In this document: positions 37,000 through 48,324 of the stretch, piece after piece
Layout of the letters: each line of letters opens with the position of its first letter
Position numbering within the stretch: the first letter of the stretch is position 1
Source of the DNA: Zhengitettix transpicula
Lineage: Eukaryota; Arthropoda; Insecta; Orthoptera; Tetrigidae
Length of the DNA stretch: 64,000 nt
NCBI GenBank assembly: GCA_037074705.1
Contig: CM073594.1
Span: forward strand, 60,198,509-60,262,508
Direction: 5' to 3'
The notes under the pieces: generated by a model
What the model saw: the letters and a program-made list of their open reading frames with translations, nothing else
Database searches by the model: none
What the model was told of the DNA's origin: nothing
Made by a program: the position numbers and the translations under genes

Positions 37000-39450
37000 A
37001 AACTAAACTAAATTAATATTGCCCCTAACGTAAAAGGAAAATTGAACTCCTTAGTCTTTGTTTCCGAAAACTCATCTTTTAATAGTAATTATAATAACAC
37101 CATCTGTTATATGAAATAAAGCAATGGCTTCTTGAAATTGTCAAATTGTTGATCAAAATATTACAGTCAGTGAATATGTGATGACATGACAGTTCTCATT
37201 ATAGTCAGTGAATATGTGATGACATGACAGTTCTTACACAGCCGACTCAGAGAATTGTTTATGTGCATAAAGGCCATTATGTGTATGTTGGGTTTTATGA
37301 GTAATAAGTCCTAGGATATGAGTTTTAATAGCTTTTTATTATTATAATATGTTCAGTGAAATGGAACATTATCACAACAAGTTATAACAACAGTGTACAG
37401 TCAAAGACTACATAAGAAAACTACTCCTTCTTTCTCAGTGTTACCACATGGCAATTATTCAATGATATTAATAGTCAATATTCAACAGTGAAGAGCTTGT
37501 TATCCAATAAAGATGCTAGATTTAGGCTTTTGTAGCTAAGTTCTTTAAAATTATGCATACTGGAATGTGTAAAAACATCAAACTGTGCATCCATGTATTT
37601 TTTAGATAGACTATATATTACATTCCATTGAGTTTTGGTATAATTAATTGAAACAAACCAATAATTTCACAAAGTAGACATATAATGCAATAGATACAAT
37701 AAATAAATATTTATTGCCAATAATACATGTACATACAAGTTTCTCACATGGCCAAAGAAATTTTAAAAATTTAATTATTTGCAATACATATGTTACAATA
37801 AAACAGATTTAGTCTACTATTACCATTAACATTCTAAAATTTGTTACATGAATAGCTCACATTTTATGTACAGCAGTTTATTGTTGTGGCTAAAGTCCTT
37901 ATCTTGACAGATTTTTATTTCTTTTGGTAGCTTATTGAACAATGGTAACCATATTATGTGTGGATCATTATTACTATACTTATAAGCTGGAAGAAGTTGG
38001 TCTTTGTTCAGATGTTGTACATGTGCTCCTCTTTATTGATTATGTACTCATTGATAAATAGAACTAACATTATAAATGTGTAGAGCAAAGCTGTTAACAT
38101 TTTGCAATCTCTAAAGCATTTCTACAGCTTTCTTAGTTTTGAAATTATTCTTATACATATTTTCTGGAGCAGTACCTGTCCATGTATGTTCCTGTACATG
38201 ATCCTCAGAATTCAATCCTGTAGAGAATTCGTGGGTATATAATATCCTCATGTATTGTGTTTAATGTGTATTTATAATAAAACCAAAATACAAAAAAAAA
38301 ATATTGTTTAAAGTCACTGATGTTATACAAAAGGTTCATGTTTCCTGTAACATATTTATGTAGTTCTTATGTCCAATATATTTTTTATCCTGCTTATCTA
38401 AAGTATTTTCATTCATATTTCTATTACATGTAAAAATAAGACTACCTCTACTAAGGTTTTATTAAGAATTTGAGAATTGGTTTGTAAAATACCCAGGTTT
38501 ATGTTCCTTTTAAGGACAAGGAAAGGCATGTATTTGATTTGTCTTCCTGGATATTACAGCTCAAGTAACAGGCCCATTTCACTTAACTTCATAATATTAA
38601 GTTAGAAAATCTACAGTCTGTCTTATTGAGGCTGGAACAAGAAAGGAATGATAAATTCCATACAGCTCATCCTGTATCTTACTTTTTCTGTACATTATTG
38701 TAGTTAACAATTGAGAACATTTATTAATCTGATAACCTATTTCATGACATGTCCATCACACATTTTGTGAAAATAAAATAAATACTTGAAAAATCTGAAG
38801 TTTGGAACACAATAAAACCAAGCCCTTACGTTTACTTGATAATTGCTGAGTAAGCAAGTAATTTTCAAACAAATTAAATTTTACATATTTCATTAGATTT
38901 TTAAGGAATCTTTAAAAAAAGGTAATTGAAAGATTAGAAACTGTTGAAATGTTTTACTAATGTTTAGTGTAATTGTAACCCACATTGCTTTGGCTTAAGT
39001 TTAAGGAAACTCCCCATATTATATATACTTAATGAATAGCCTATGCTTTATTCTTGAAATTTCTATTCTATGATGCAGTGAATTCTTGCATATAGCAAAT
39101 ATTAATTTAAGGAGAAATGGTAAATAGTACTATTGCAATAAACTGTAATGATAGCTATAATTGTAGTTTACAACTGTTTAATTTGTGATGGTGAAATTAA
39201 TTATGGTATTTTTAAAAAACAAAATTAAATACTTTTCTCTGTTCTGACAAAAGAATATGTACAACATTTTGAATAGAAATTTCGTTCTTATATTTAAAAT
39301 CTTCTTTTTTATTAACCAGAAATTATACTGAAATTATAATTAGATTAAAAGAAAAATGAATTGTAGAATAATTTTGTAATGTGATTTTAATGTTTTCAAA
39401 CATGAAATACACAGGTCTATAATTATATTATTGAATGAATTCATTACTTG
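37000..39450. other. No gene recognised
   Basis: AT-rich DNA with a short tandem duplication (CAGTGAATATGTGATGACAT at about 37168 and 37206). The segment 37.7-38.6 kb has the look of an old transposon, but no reverse transcriptase or transposase motif could be read. Confidence 0.4.
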
Positions 39451-39534
39451 CTTTATTTAATCTTAATGTTTTGAAATTAATCGGTGATATTTTCAGTGCA
39501 CATTATCTTTGCTTTGTGTAGGTGGTTTTGTTCC

Positions 39535-40129
39535 TCACGATGGAAAAGGAGTTAGAGAAGGAGGAGGATCGGTGCCAAGATACTTTCCGCCTGCAGGTCC
39601 TTTCTGCCACTTGCCTTTGGAATCGATTTTCGATACTCCATTGACAAAACCCGAAACATGGCTGCCCCCTATTTTGATGTCCAGATCTTCTTGATTATCA
39701 GGACCCCCCGTCTTCTGGAAACACATAATATATAGTCACTATGGAATAAAGTTATTAACTAGTCATACTGTTGCTTGACACTGACAATCCAATTATTGTG
39801 TTAATCTATTTTTTTTAAAAAAAAACATATTCTTCGATAAAAAAAATTTTGGAACAGAAAAATTGATTTACAAACAATAGTTTTGTCCTAGATAAAGTTA
39901 CTATAAATTGTAATCTATGAACAAAATACACTTAGACCATTATATTTTCAAGAACACGAAACGATTCGTAGACATTCCCAATTGGTTGGAGGAACCACAT
40001 ACAAGATGATTAAAGATTCGACAAAAAACCTTTAATATTTCTGTTTCTGAACCATAATCTTACCTGATTTCGAGGGAAGGCCAAGGTAAAACCTAACAGA
40101 CAAGCTGCCAAAATCAAAGCAACCTTCAT
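39535..40129 (-). CDS. Short secreted 'GFVNG' peptide precursor, second member
   Basis: Exon 40129-40064 encodes a 22-aa signal exon (MKVALILAACLLGFTLAF, then PRNQ) ending CAG|GTAAGA in phase 0. Exon 39714-39535 follows TTTCCAG and encodes 59 residues to TGA (81 aa total). The mature part contains EDLDIKIGG, VSGFVNGVSKI, DSKGKWQKGPAGGKYLG and a Pro/Ser/Thr tail (DPPPSLTPFPS). SKIDSKGKW-(QK)-GPAGGKYLG aligns with SRLDGQGEW-HRVFN-GPGAGKPQYSG of the one-domain attacin-like gene, so this looks like a truncated attacin domain. Unlike the + strand member it has no RVRR site. AATAAA lies at 39457-39452 downstream. The acceptor TGTTTTCAG (AG at 40153-40152) places a short leader before the ATG, linked to the promoter near 41.5 kb. 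Exposure as an extracellular peptide is well supported; antimicrobial activity is inference. Confidence 0.75.
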
Positions 40130-40232
40130 CCTGCGACACAATAGAAAATTCCTGAAAACAATAAGAAACAACAACTTTATGCAAAATATGTAATGCACAA
40201 TAAATGGCCAATTGAATGACATAATTAAACAC

Positions 40233-40575
40233 ACCGACATCCATTACTCCAAATTTGACTCCAATCTCGGTTGTATTGGCGTTATTTTCTTGTAACGCGT
40301 GTCGACCCCACCCCCTAAAGATGCTCGGTTATCATGCCATAAAGGTTTGAAATAATAACTCAGATAACATCGGTAGAAACACTACCAATCTCTTTGACCC
40401 TTAAAAGTATTTATACGTCTAAAATATTGCTAATGTTTGAATGTTTCCACCCCCACCCCTAAGCGAGCTCACCTCTCATGCCGAAAGGGGTTGAAATTTT
40501 ACAAACAACATCAGTAGATATATTATCATCGTCATAGCCCCGACAATTCTTTATTCCACGCAAATATCGACTAAA
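40233..40575 (-). repeat. Helitron-like repeat fragment, duplicate of the 30.5 kb copy
   Basis: Same units in the same order as 30553-30895, within the leader intron of the 39.5 kb GFVNG gene. Confidence 0.6.
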
Positions 40576-41464
40576 TACAGTAATTTTCTGTAAGCTTTTG
40601 TGATGTTGGCGTAATTGAATTTCAATAGCTCAGTTTCTTAAACTCTCGTATTAATTGTGGCTAAGTTCCCGCAGATGTAAGCAAATGGATTTTAATTTTC
40701 TTTATTTGTAGGTAATATTAACCCTCTTAATGTGTTCAGGGGCTGATTTTTAAATTAAAAAACTTATGATAACTGAGATTTCAACACTTAAAAACGTGTG
40801 ACGTCACCACTCGTAAACGACCAGTGCCAGTGCTGCCAATATGAACGACTGCCCCCCAAAATCCTATATATTTGCGTTACCCTCCACTAATCAGATTGAG
40901 AAACTGTCTTAAAAAATTTTTATTTACTTTTTCTATTGAAATTTATGTCATTACACACTGTTTACACGTTATGGAATCCTCTCATAATTACTTCTGTGAA
41001 GTGTAGATTCTCATATACAACTTGTGTTTTTGGGAGAATACCATTTCTCGATAAATAAAAAACTGATAGTCCTCTTTTAGTGTTGAGTAATAAACAAATT
41101 AAAAATTAATTGTTATGTTTTTGTAAAAGTATAAAAGAATTTGGCCTATAATTATTTTTATTGGAAGAAAAGCTTGTTATGTTTGGGTTGGGCAGGTAAA
41201 TGGAATTGGTAACGGCCAAGAAGAAGGTGGAGGTAGCAAATTAATGATTTAAAAACAGAATGTAAAATATTTTGATCTTTTTACGTGCCCGAGTTATAGC
41301 ATAACACTAAATTATCATTTGAAATCTGCATATACTGTCTAACAATTTCCAATATTAGTCAAATACTAACTAAGATAAATCTTTGAATCGACCAATAATA
41401 TTAGTAAATTTATCATAACAGTGTCACAACGTGTTATTAAATTTTCAAAGTCTATTTGTCACTC

Positions 41465-41545
41465 ACCTTCAAAGTGTTTCAAAGCGTCTGGGGAGTTAAA
41501 AAACAAGCTTCGGTATATATGCTGTTCCTCTAAGTAACGATAAGA
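41465..41545 (-). promoter_or_regulatory. Promoter and non-coding first exon of the 39.5 kb GFVNG gene
   Basis: Minus strand: CTTATCG, then ACTTAGAGGAACAGC, then TATATA (41520-41514), a short first exon ending TTTGAAACACTTTGAAG at 41467, and donor GTGAGT. The acceptor near 40152 gives a 1.3 kb leader intron that holds Helitron-like repeat (40233-40575). It is nearly identical to the 31.87 kb copy. Confidence 0.6.
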
Positions 41546-42851
41546 AATAGAACTATGCAATATTGCAGCTTAGAGTGTTTCTTTCCATCTACCTGCGGAA
41601 TTTTGCAACTATGTAGTTGAAATTTCGTAAATATCTGACAGTAGTTCTATGTTTTTATGACTGTAAAAAAATATAATTTTAACAGAGTCGTTTTAATTAT
41701 CAGGCAAGATTTATCAACATTTTAAAGAGAATTGCAAGTAACAGTTGTAAAAATATACGAGATTTAATCTTCCTTTTTAGTTTTCCGTATCGTTTATAAA
41801 AAATAAATTCAAAATTACAATTTGATTATATACACTTCAGTCATTAATCCTTTACTGACTGTTTGGCTATTACATTTATTTATCTAATAAAAAAATATAT
41901 AATATGACTTACGTTCCACATAGCAGTAGAGATAAATTTATTAAGTACATCCTGATTGTGTTAAGTAATTAGTAAAATATTGCTGGTGAGTAAATGAGAA
42001 ATACTTACTAATTATTTTTATATAATTTTCCCTATTATTGTAGTTCATAATAACCCGAAAATATCATAAATAAATATAATAACCAAAACAGTCAGAAAAT
42101 GTTTAATCATTGAAGTGTATGCAACAATCAAATTGCAAACTGTGAATTTGTTTTATAAAATTTAAAGTAACAAAATGAAGGATTAGAATTTTAGTTTACG
42201 AATTTTCAACTTCATTGAAGAAATTTCATAATATGAAATCATTAAGGTCTCTTCTTTTTGTAACCTACATTTAGCCTGATTAAGTCAAAAATTATGGACG
42301 AAATTTTTTTCGAAGCCTTTGGCCATTATATTTATTTATTTATGTCAGATAATATAAATATTAAACAGAAAATATTTTCTGTAACAAATTTTCAATTTTA
42401 CTACCGTGTACTCAGAGAATCTTTTTCTTTAATTAGTATCTTACATGACTCAAATCATAGGTGGATGAATTACAAAAAATTAAATAAAAGACGGAATTAT
42501 AACAACTTTTACACTCTAGTAGATAATCACCACCGTACTACAGTATGAAATGTATCACTTGTAGAATTTTAGATTCAAGTATCAGATGGAAGTGAATGGA
42601 TAATAATAGTTTTTATCAGCTTTTAATTGTAATTATTATAATATATTTGATTATTTAATGGTTGATTAATATAATACATTAAATAAAATTTAATGTATCA
42701 GTCCATGATACTTTTAAATTTGAATAAGTAATACATTTTTTTAAAAATAATTTTTTTTTATTATAAATACTTTTAATACTTTTAATAAGTTAGATTATCT
42801 AGCTATAGGCAAGCAATAATAGCGTCTTTGGTTCTTTTTGTAGATTTTTAA

Positions 42852-44711
42852 TCAGATATTCTGATTTGTTAAGCTGTCAATGTTTCGCTTGAATCTGTGC
42901 GAGAAGTTTATTGCGCCTCCATATTGTGGTTTTCCCGCAGAAGGTCCTCTGTAGACGCGCCCCCATTGACCTTGGGCGTCGATGCTAGTCCTTCCGTCTC
43001 GGCTGCTCCAAACATTCCCTTTTGCTTGAACGTCGACCATCGTTCCTATTCCCCTCTGTCGGTTCACGTTGACTCCTACATTTCCCCTGGGATTGTTATC
43101 CGGCCCGAATCTGTGGGCAAGGGACACTCCTCCGCCGTACTGGGCTTTCCCCGCAGCAGGTCCTCGGTACACGCGACTCCATTGTCCTTGGGCGTCGACC
43201 TTGGTCCTTCCGTTTCTGCTCGTCCACACGTTGCCTTCCCCACGGACGTCCACTCTGGTCCCGACGCCTTTCTGTCGCTGGACGTTGACGTCTATACTTC
43301 CGTTACTCTTGTTTTTGCCCTTCCTCTTACGCAGCAGTCTGAGCTGATGGGCAAATAAATAATTACAAGTTCCATTTGAGATTGTAACAAAATAGTAAAT
43401 TTTTTCATTTAAATATACAAATATTACCAAAAGAACTCACAATTATATTTTAATCATCCTGAACTTATTCATGGTCTCTGAATTAAATGTAGTTTAATTT
43501 TGTAAGTGCAGTTATAAAACACTATAATGAACATAAATAATTCATTACATTACTGTAAAGAATGGCTTCTGTAAATTTTATAGATTAAAATCCAATAAAT
43601 AATCTTCCGTGCTCTTTTTAAATTAAATGACTCTATTTCAGTTTAATTCCTTGCCTGATATAAACTGAATTAAATCTAATAAATAAAACAGAGTTTGTTT
43701 GTATATGTATGTATGTGTGTACGTTCCGCATACAAAATCTACATCCGTGGTGCAAATTTCACCAAATTTCGTACACATGTTTTTGCGATCAGTACACAAA
43801 CACTGTGGGGGGTGAGACACGTCTACAACCGTCAGAACCAGCTCGGAAATATTCAAACATGCTGAAACGTCGAATATTTGAGTCGGATGTATAGTTTTCG
43901 ATGTTATCTGTGTATAATTTCAAACCCTTACAGCATGGAAAAGGAGAACCCTTAGGGGTGGGGGTGGAGGGGCGTTACAAGAAAATAACGCGAATAGAAA
44001 CGAGATTGGAATCAAATCCCGGGTTATTGATGTCGCTGAGTTTAATTGTGACAATCACCCCCCAGGGGTGGGGTTGAACGTGAGTGGAAAGTTTGAAACA
44101 TGCAAACACGGCCGATATTTGCATAGAATAAATATTTTTCAGGGCTAATTAGGTTGATGTTGTTTGTGTATAATTTCAATCCCTATCGGAATGGGCGGGG
44201 GTTACATAAAATAGCTAAAAAACAACCTGGATTCGAGTTAAATCTGGGGTTATGGATGTCACTGAGTTTAATTATGGCATTTAACTTTTTGTTTAACCAG
44301 AAGTAGCGGGGGTGGACAGGGGTGGAAATTTTTGAACATGTTAAAACGGCCGATATATTCGTTGGAAGGAACGTTTTCGGGGTCATTGAAGTAAGAACAT
44401 TTAGGGATAGGGTTCGAGGTGCCTTACATAAAAATAACTCAAAAGCAACCGAGATTGGTGTCAAATCCGGTGTTATGGAGATATGACAACCCGGGCACCC
44501 AGGTAGTATTAAAAAAAACTAGATTGTTTACACTTCAATCCACTTGTCTTTGAACAATACGTACTGTCATCAGTATCTTAAGGCTGAAGAATGACTCGTC
44601 AAAAATTTCCCATGTTATAAACTACTTTTACAAGACTAGTAAACTTACGGACTCTGAAGGAATGGCCAAGCTGACAACAAGGATGCATAGAAGTAGTGGA
44701 GCTGCCTTCAT
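42852..44711 (-). CDS. Two-domain attacin-like secreted antimicrobial protein (tandem G domains)
   Basis: Exon 44711-44649 encodes a 21-aa signal sequence (MKAAPLLLCILVVSLAIPSE, then Ser) ending at a GTAAGT donor, phase 0. Exon 43343-42852 follows CCATCAG and encodes 163 residues, for 184 aa in all. After a basic stretch (LLRKRKGK, probable propeptide cleavage) come two tandem domains of about 65 residues. Each reads D/G-V-x-V-N/Q-RQ(R/K)G(I/V)GT, GNVW(T/S)SR, DAQGQW(S/G)RVYRGP, AGK(A/P)QYGG and ends HRF, joined by GPDNNPR. A short tail starts KRNIDS. This is the attacin/diptericin G-domain type: secreted, probably acting on Gram-negative bacteria in haemolymph. Domain 2 is closest in layout to the single domain of the 20.3 kb gene, so one arose from the other by domain gain or loss. 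The coding intron (43344-44648) contains Helitron-like repeat at 43700-44510. A TTTTACAG acceptor at 44733 shows a non-coding leader exon. AATAAA follows the stop near 42.75 kb. Confidence 0.9.
43700..44510 (+). repeat. Helitron-like repeat in the coding intron of the two-domain attacin-like gene
   Basis: Units with GGGGTGGGGGTGGAGGGGCG, GCCGATATTTGCAT and GAGATTGGTGTC, ending CCCGGGCACCCAGGTAGTAT at 44491-44510. It lies wholly within intron 43344-44648. Confidence 0.6.
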
Positions 44712-46076
44712 CTTTATTCGTCTGATTGCAACCTGTAAAAGTATATATATATTACTTTTTATATGTTAAATATAGCCCTTAAAATTGACGAGTACTATAG
44801 ATTTAAACTTTAAATTACATTTTTAAAAAATCTGCACTTTTTCATACATTCAGCATGAAATTTGATCCGATTCAAACTCAACCTCTATATATTTTTCTCC
44901 GGTCAAATAAATTGTATTATTGAAAGTCATAATAGCCAGAAATGCTCTTATCTTTAAACAAATAATTTTTTATTAAGAATAAAAATTAAATAAATTTTTC
45001 TATCCTGGTTGAAATGATTCCAGAAATATGTTTTATTTTCTCAATCTAGACTTAACTAAAATTATTATAATGCCAATTAATTTTTTTTCAGACTATTTAG
45101 TAAGAGTTTCTGAACATGATCTTGAAGGTGAGGAGAAGTTTTCTCTGTCATCTCTAGGGATATTGAAAAGTTAATTTGAAGATAATGAAGCATAAGGGTG
45201 AAAATAGATGTATAAACCAAATATTAAATTATTAATAGAATAAATCATTAAGGTAATTCAATTTGAAAAGAAGAAGGAGGATTTATAATATATTTAGCAG
45301 AAATTAATTAAGAAATTCTCTAGTTTTTTTTTTTCACAGAAACCAATCTCCACAGGAGTGAAATTTGTTAAATACTTTACATCAACTGAATTATTTGTAT
45401 GAAATTGAATTTTATAAATGTTCTATTGTATGAAGTGGTATATTTATTTCCATGAATAATAAAGAAGTAGAGGATGAGTAAAATAATATTTTTTAGTTAC
45501 TTTAACTAATTTCTAATTCCTTGGAATTTATTCAAAATGTTCATTGTACTACGATGTAACTTCTACGTTCTTTGAAAATAATGGTGTAATTGAAATAGGA
45601 ACGATTTTTATTTAACCTTCATAGAGAATTTTATTTCCGGGAAGAGGCTCATCCTGAATTTCCCAGCTTTTTTTTTTAACCCAGAACTTTTTATGAAGAC
45701 GTTTCGGGACTTCCGTTCTCCACCGCGAGGCCTCTTTCAATCTCTCTGCATAAATTCGTACGTTGTTTTAAATGAAAAATATGCTTTCCATATACGCAGT
45801 TAACACCCGGAAATTTATTCTATGAGCAACCAGAACTTATAAAAGTTTTTATGCGTCCGTAGTTGTGCCAACTTAACAACGATTAAAGACTTCTTGTAAC
45901 GATATGTTATTCCAAGATTTTCACCTTGAGCTGATCCGGAGTCACCAAGTCTATCTAAGTAAGCGACATCATGGTTATTTCACGTTAAATGGCTTCCCAT
46001 TATCAGTTTGATGACATTTCAGAGGTTGGTAAGTTTCACGGATGAAGGTGAGTTTTCCCGCCAAGTAATAACTTAC

Positions 46077-46200
46077 CAGTTAATCTCGTATTCTTCTCGG
46101 ATGCTGCCACGGAAGTACTGACGATGCTGGTCCATGAAGATATGCACTATATATACACACACACAAGGAACACACGCAGAATTTCTTGTGAATCCCCGAC
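46077..46200 (-). promoter_or_regulatory. Promoter and non-coding first exon of the two-domain attacin-like gene
   Basis: Minus strand: NF-kB-like GGGGATTCAC (46197-46188), then TATATATA (46155-46148), then an arthropod-type initiator TCAGT (46121-46117) at the expected distance, then a strong donor ACTG|GTAAGT with the exon ending at 46077. The matching acceptor TTTTACAG is at 44733, leaving a 21-nt untranslated stretch (44732-44712) before the ATG. The kB-to-TATA distance nearly equals that of the 23.3 kb promoter. Immune induction through Relish/NF-kB is inferred. Confidence 0.65.
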
Positions 46201-46569
46201 GCCAGCAGGGCAAAGAGCGGCGTCCTTTTCCTCCAGAAGGAAGTCCTGGAATCAACCCAATTCTCTTTTATGACAGTTGTGAAGATCAACACACAAAAAC
46301 CCGTCAAATAAAAATCTCACAGGCGGTTGTAACGGAGAATTATACTGAGCAATTCTACGTCACCTCTGCAAAGTTTTAATTCTCCGTCGTAGCTAGAATT
46401 AAATTAGTAATAAAATATTAGCTGATGAATTCGAACAAGAACTTCACTTCTTGATTGGTTCCGGGAATGTTGGCAGCAATGATTGTGCTTTATCCCATTT
46501 CACAGATGACCACTAAACCGTTATAGTAGGACTTGATTTTAATAAATGTTTTTTTAACGAATTTGACCA

Positions 46570-46725
46570 AACTACGAGGGTTGTGTGGCCATTCACCAGA
46601 TTGCGATAGAACTTTGGTGGGTTGTTGTGTCCACCCCCGTGAAGGTTTCTGTCGGGTTTTCAAAGCGTTCCGAAACTCCCAAGGTGTGAACGGGGGTGAA
46701 AATTAAAATGTGGAGGGGTAAATTA
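46570..46725 (+). repeat. Helitron-like repeat fragment
   Basis: GGTTTCTGTCGGGTTTTC, AAGCGTTCCGAAACTCC and GAACGGGGGTG match 48340-48420. Confidence 0.5.
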
Positions 46726-47479
46726 ATATTTATTTTTCTTGGGAAACAATTTTTGTTTTTGGAATAAAGATTTATTTTTAAAGCCAAACGGTCGTTACAT
46801 TGAGGACGATCCTCGTAAAATCCTCAAATTCATACTAATAATTCATTTATTAACCTTTTTTCTTCTAAGAAGACGGCCACGTTGTTCTAAGAACATTGGT
46901 CCACACAATAAAGTATTGTGGGAAAAAAGAATAGTCTCCTTCCACTTTCAGAATTTTTCGAGAACCGTTCTTAATAATCTACACGTTATTTCCTCCTAAA
47001 ACCCAAGTCTTTTTCCCTGAACAATTTGTAATTGGACTTCATATCTCTATATATTGTAATAACAAATTTTAAAATATTTAATTAATGAAACTTGCCCCAC
47101 GTTGTGGTAGCCAATTTGTAATAACCAACTTTAAAATATTTAATGAAAGGAAATTTAAATTAAACAAAAATTTAAATTTAACAAAACAAAACAAATTTAT
47201 TCACACAAAATACAATTTAAATCTCTTCTTTATTTCGTCACATTTATGTCAAATTTTACTAACAATTAATTTTGCTTTTTGTGGAATTTAAGAAAATTTA
47301 TACCTTTATTTTTTTTTACAAAGAATGAAACTCAAAATCTCAGGGTCTCCACTAGAACAAACAAAATCCAATCACACTTGAAATTGTTTTACCGAATATA
47401 GAAATTCAATTTATTGAAGTTACTAGAAACCTTTCACCTTTAATTTACGGTTTACAAAATTATTCATTTTAAATCGCTA

Positions 47480-48290
47480 CTTACAATTTTTATGCTTTTG
47501 GGTTCGGGAACACACTTCACTTTAATAATGGCCACTCTGTTCATAAAATTTACACAGACATTTTACTGACACACGTTTCAAAACACAACACTATCCTTTC
47601 AGTATCCAAACTCCAGACTGCATACTTCCGACTACTCGTATGGATGTTTCGCCCGCGGCCACCAATCAATTTGTCTAGTATGATTGACAATTTCAATGCG
47701 TTTTGTCTTATTTAAAATGTTCTGGATCTCTATGCAATGACCAAACTCTGCTCTCTGCAACCACGTCCTCCTCCCTTGCTCTCTTACATCCAACTCCAAA
47801 TTCAACTATGATCACCGATCTCCAGCTGCTCCAGGCACCGTGTCCTTCTCCCTTGCTCTCTGGCATCCAACTAACTTTCCTATCAGCTTCCCCTCTCCAG
47901 AATATTCCTTTTTCCCACAGTTTTGATTTCCCACGTTCGGACCTCATCCGACTTTCTCACGCTAAAATAGCTAAAAATAGATAAACATTTCCTTATCTTA
48001 TTATTGGATGTCAACAAAAAACTGTTGTCATCGTTCCTTTGGGGTCTTGTTCCGATGACCGTCAGACATTAGATCTAAGAGCCGCTAAAGACCCCAAATT
48101 ATAGTCCTCCCTTTTGTGAGCCTTTATCCGGTGTCAATCATCATTTTTTATACGAGCCACCCAAGATCCCCAGTCTGAGTTGGTAAACAGATTTTAAATA
48201 ATGGCCGTCCAGCTCTAGTCTGTGCCGTGAAAACAAATCTTACGAAATTTAAACAAAATAATTGTCTTCTTAACTAGGTATTGCAATATA
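47480..48290 (-). mobile_element. LTR-like element, copy 2 (inverted)
   Basis: The reverse complement begins TGCAATACCTAGTTAAGAAG and matches the 14.3 kb copy through ACCAACTCAGACTGGGGAT, AGCGGCTCTTAGA, GGAAATGTTTAT, GCGTGAGAAAG and GGAATATTCT. The far boundary near 47.48 kb is uncertain. Short frames inside (47703-47984) are not conserved. Confidence 0.5.
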
Positions 48291-48324
48291 TGTATATATA
48301 TATATGTATATATATAAATAGAAG

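Larger units (their letters stand above)
39840..42390. repeat. Segmental duplication, copy 2
   Basis: Partner of 30160-32730. The mature exon of this copy's gene (39535-39714) lies just outside the duplicated block. Confidence 0.8.

Noticed and set aside
42897..43358. Long + strand ORFs (153 and 92 aa) opposite the two-domain attacin-like exon
   Set aside because: They are antisense shadows of the repeated GC-rich exon; no signal peptide or splice support.
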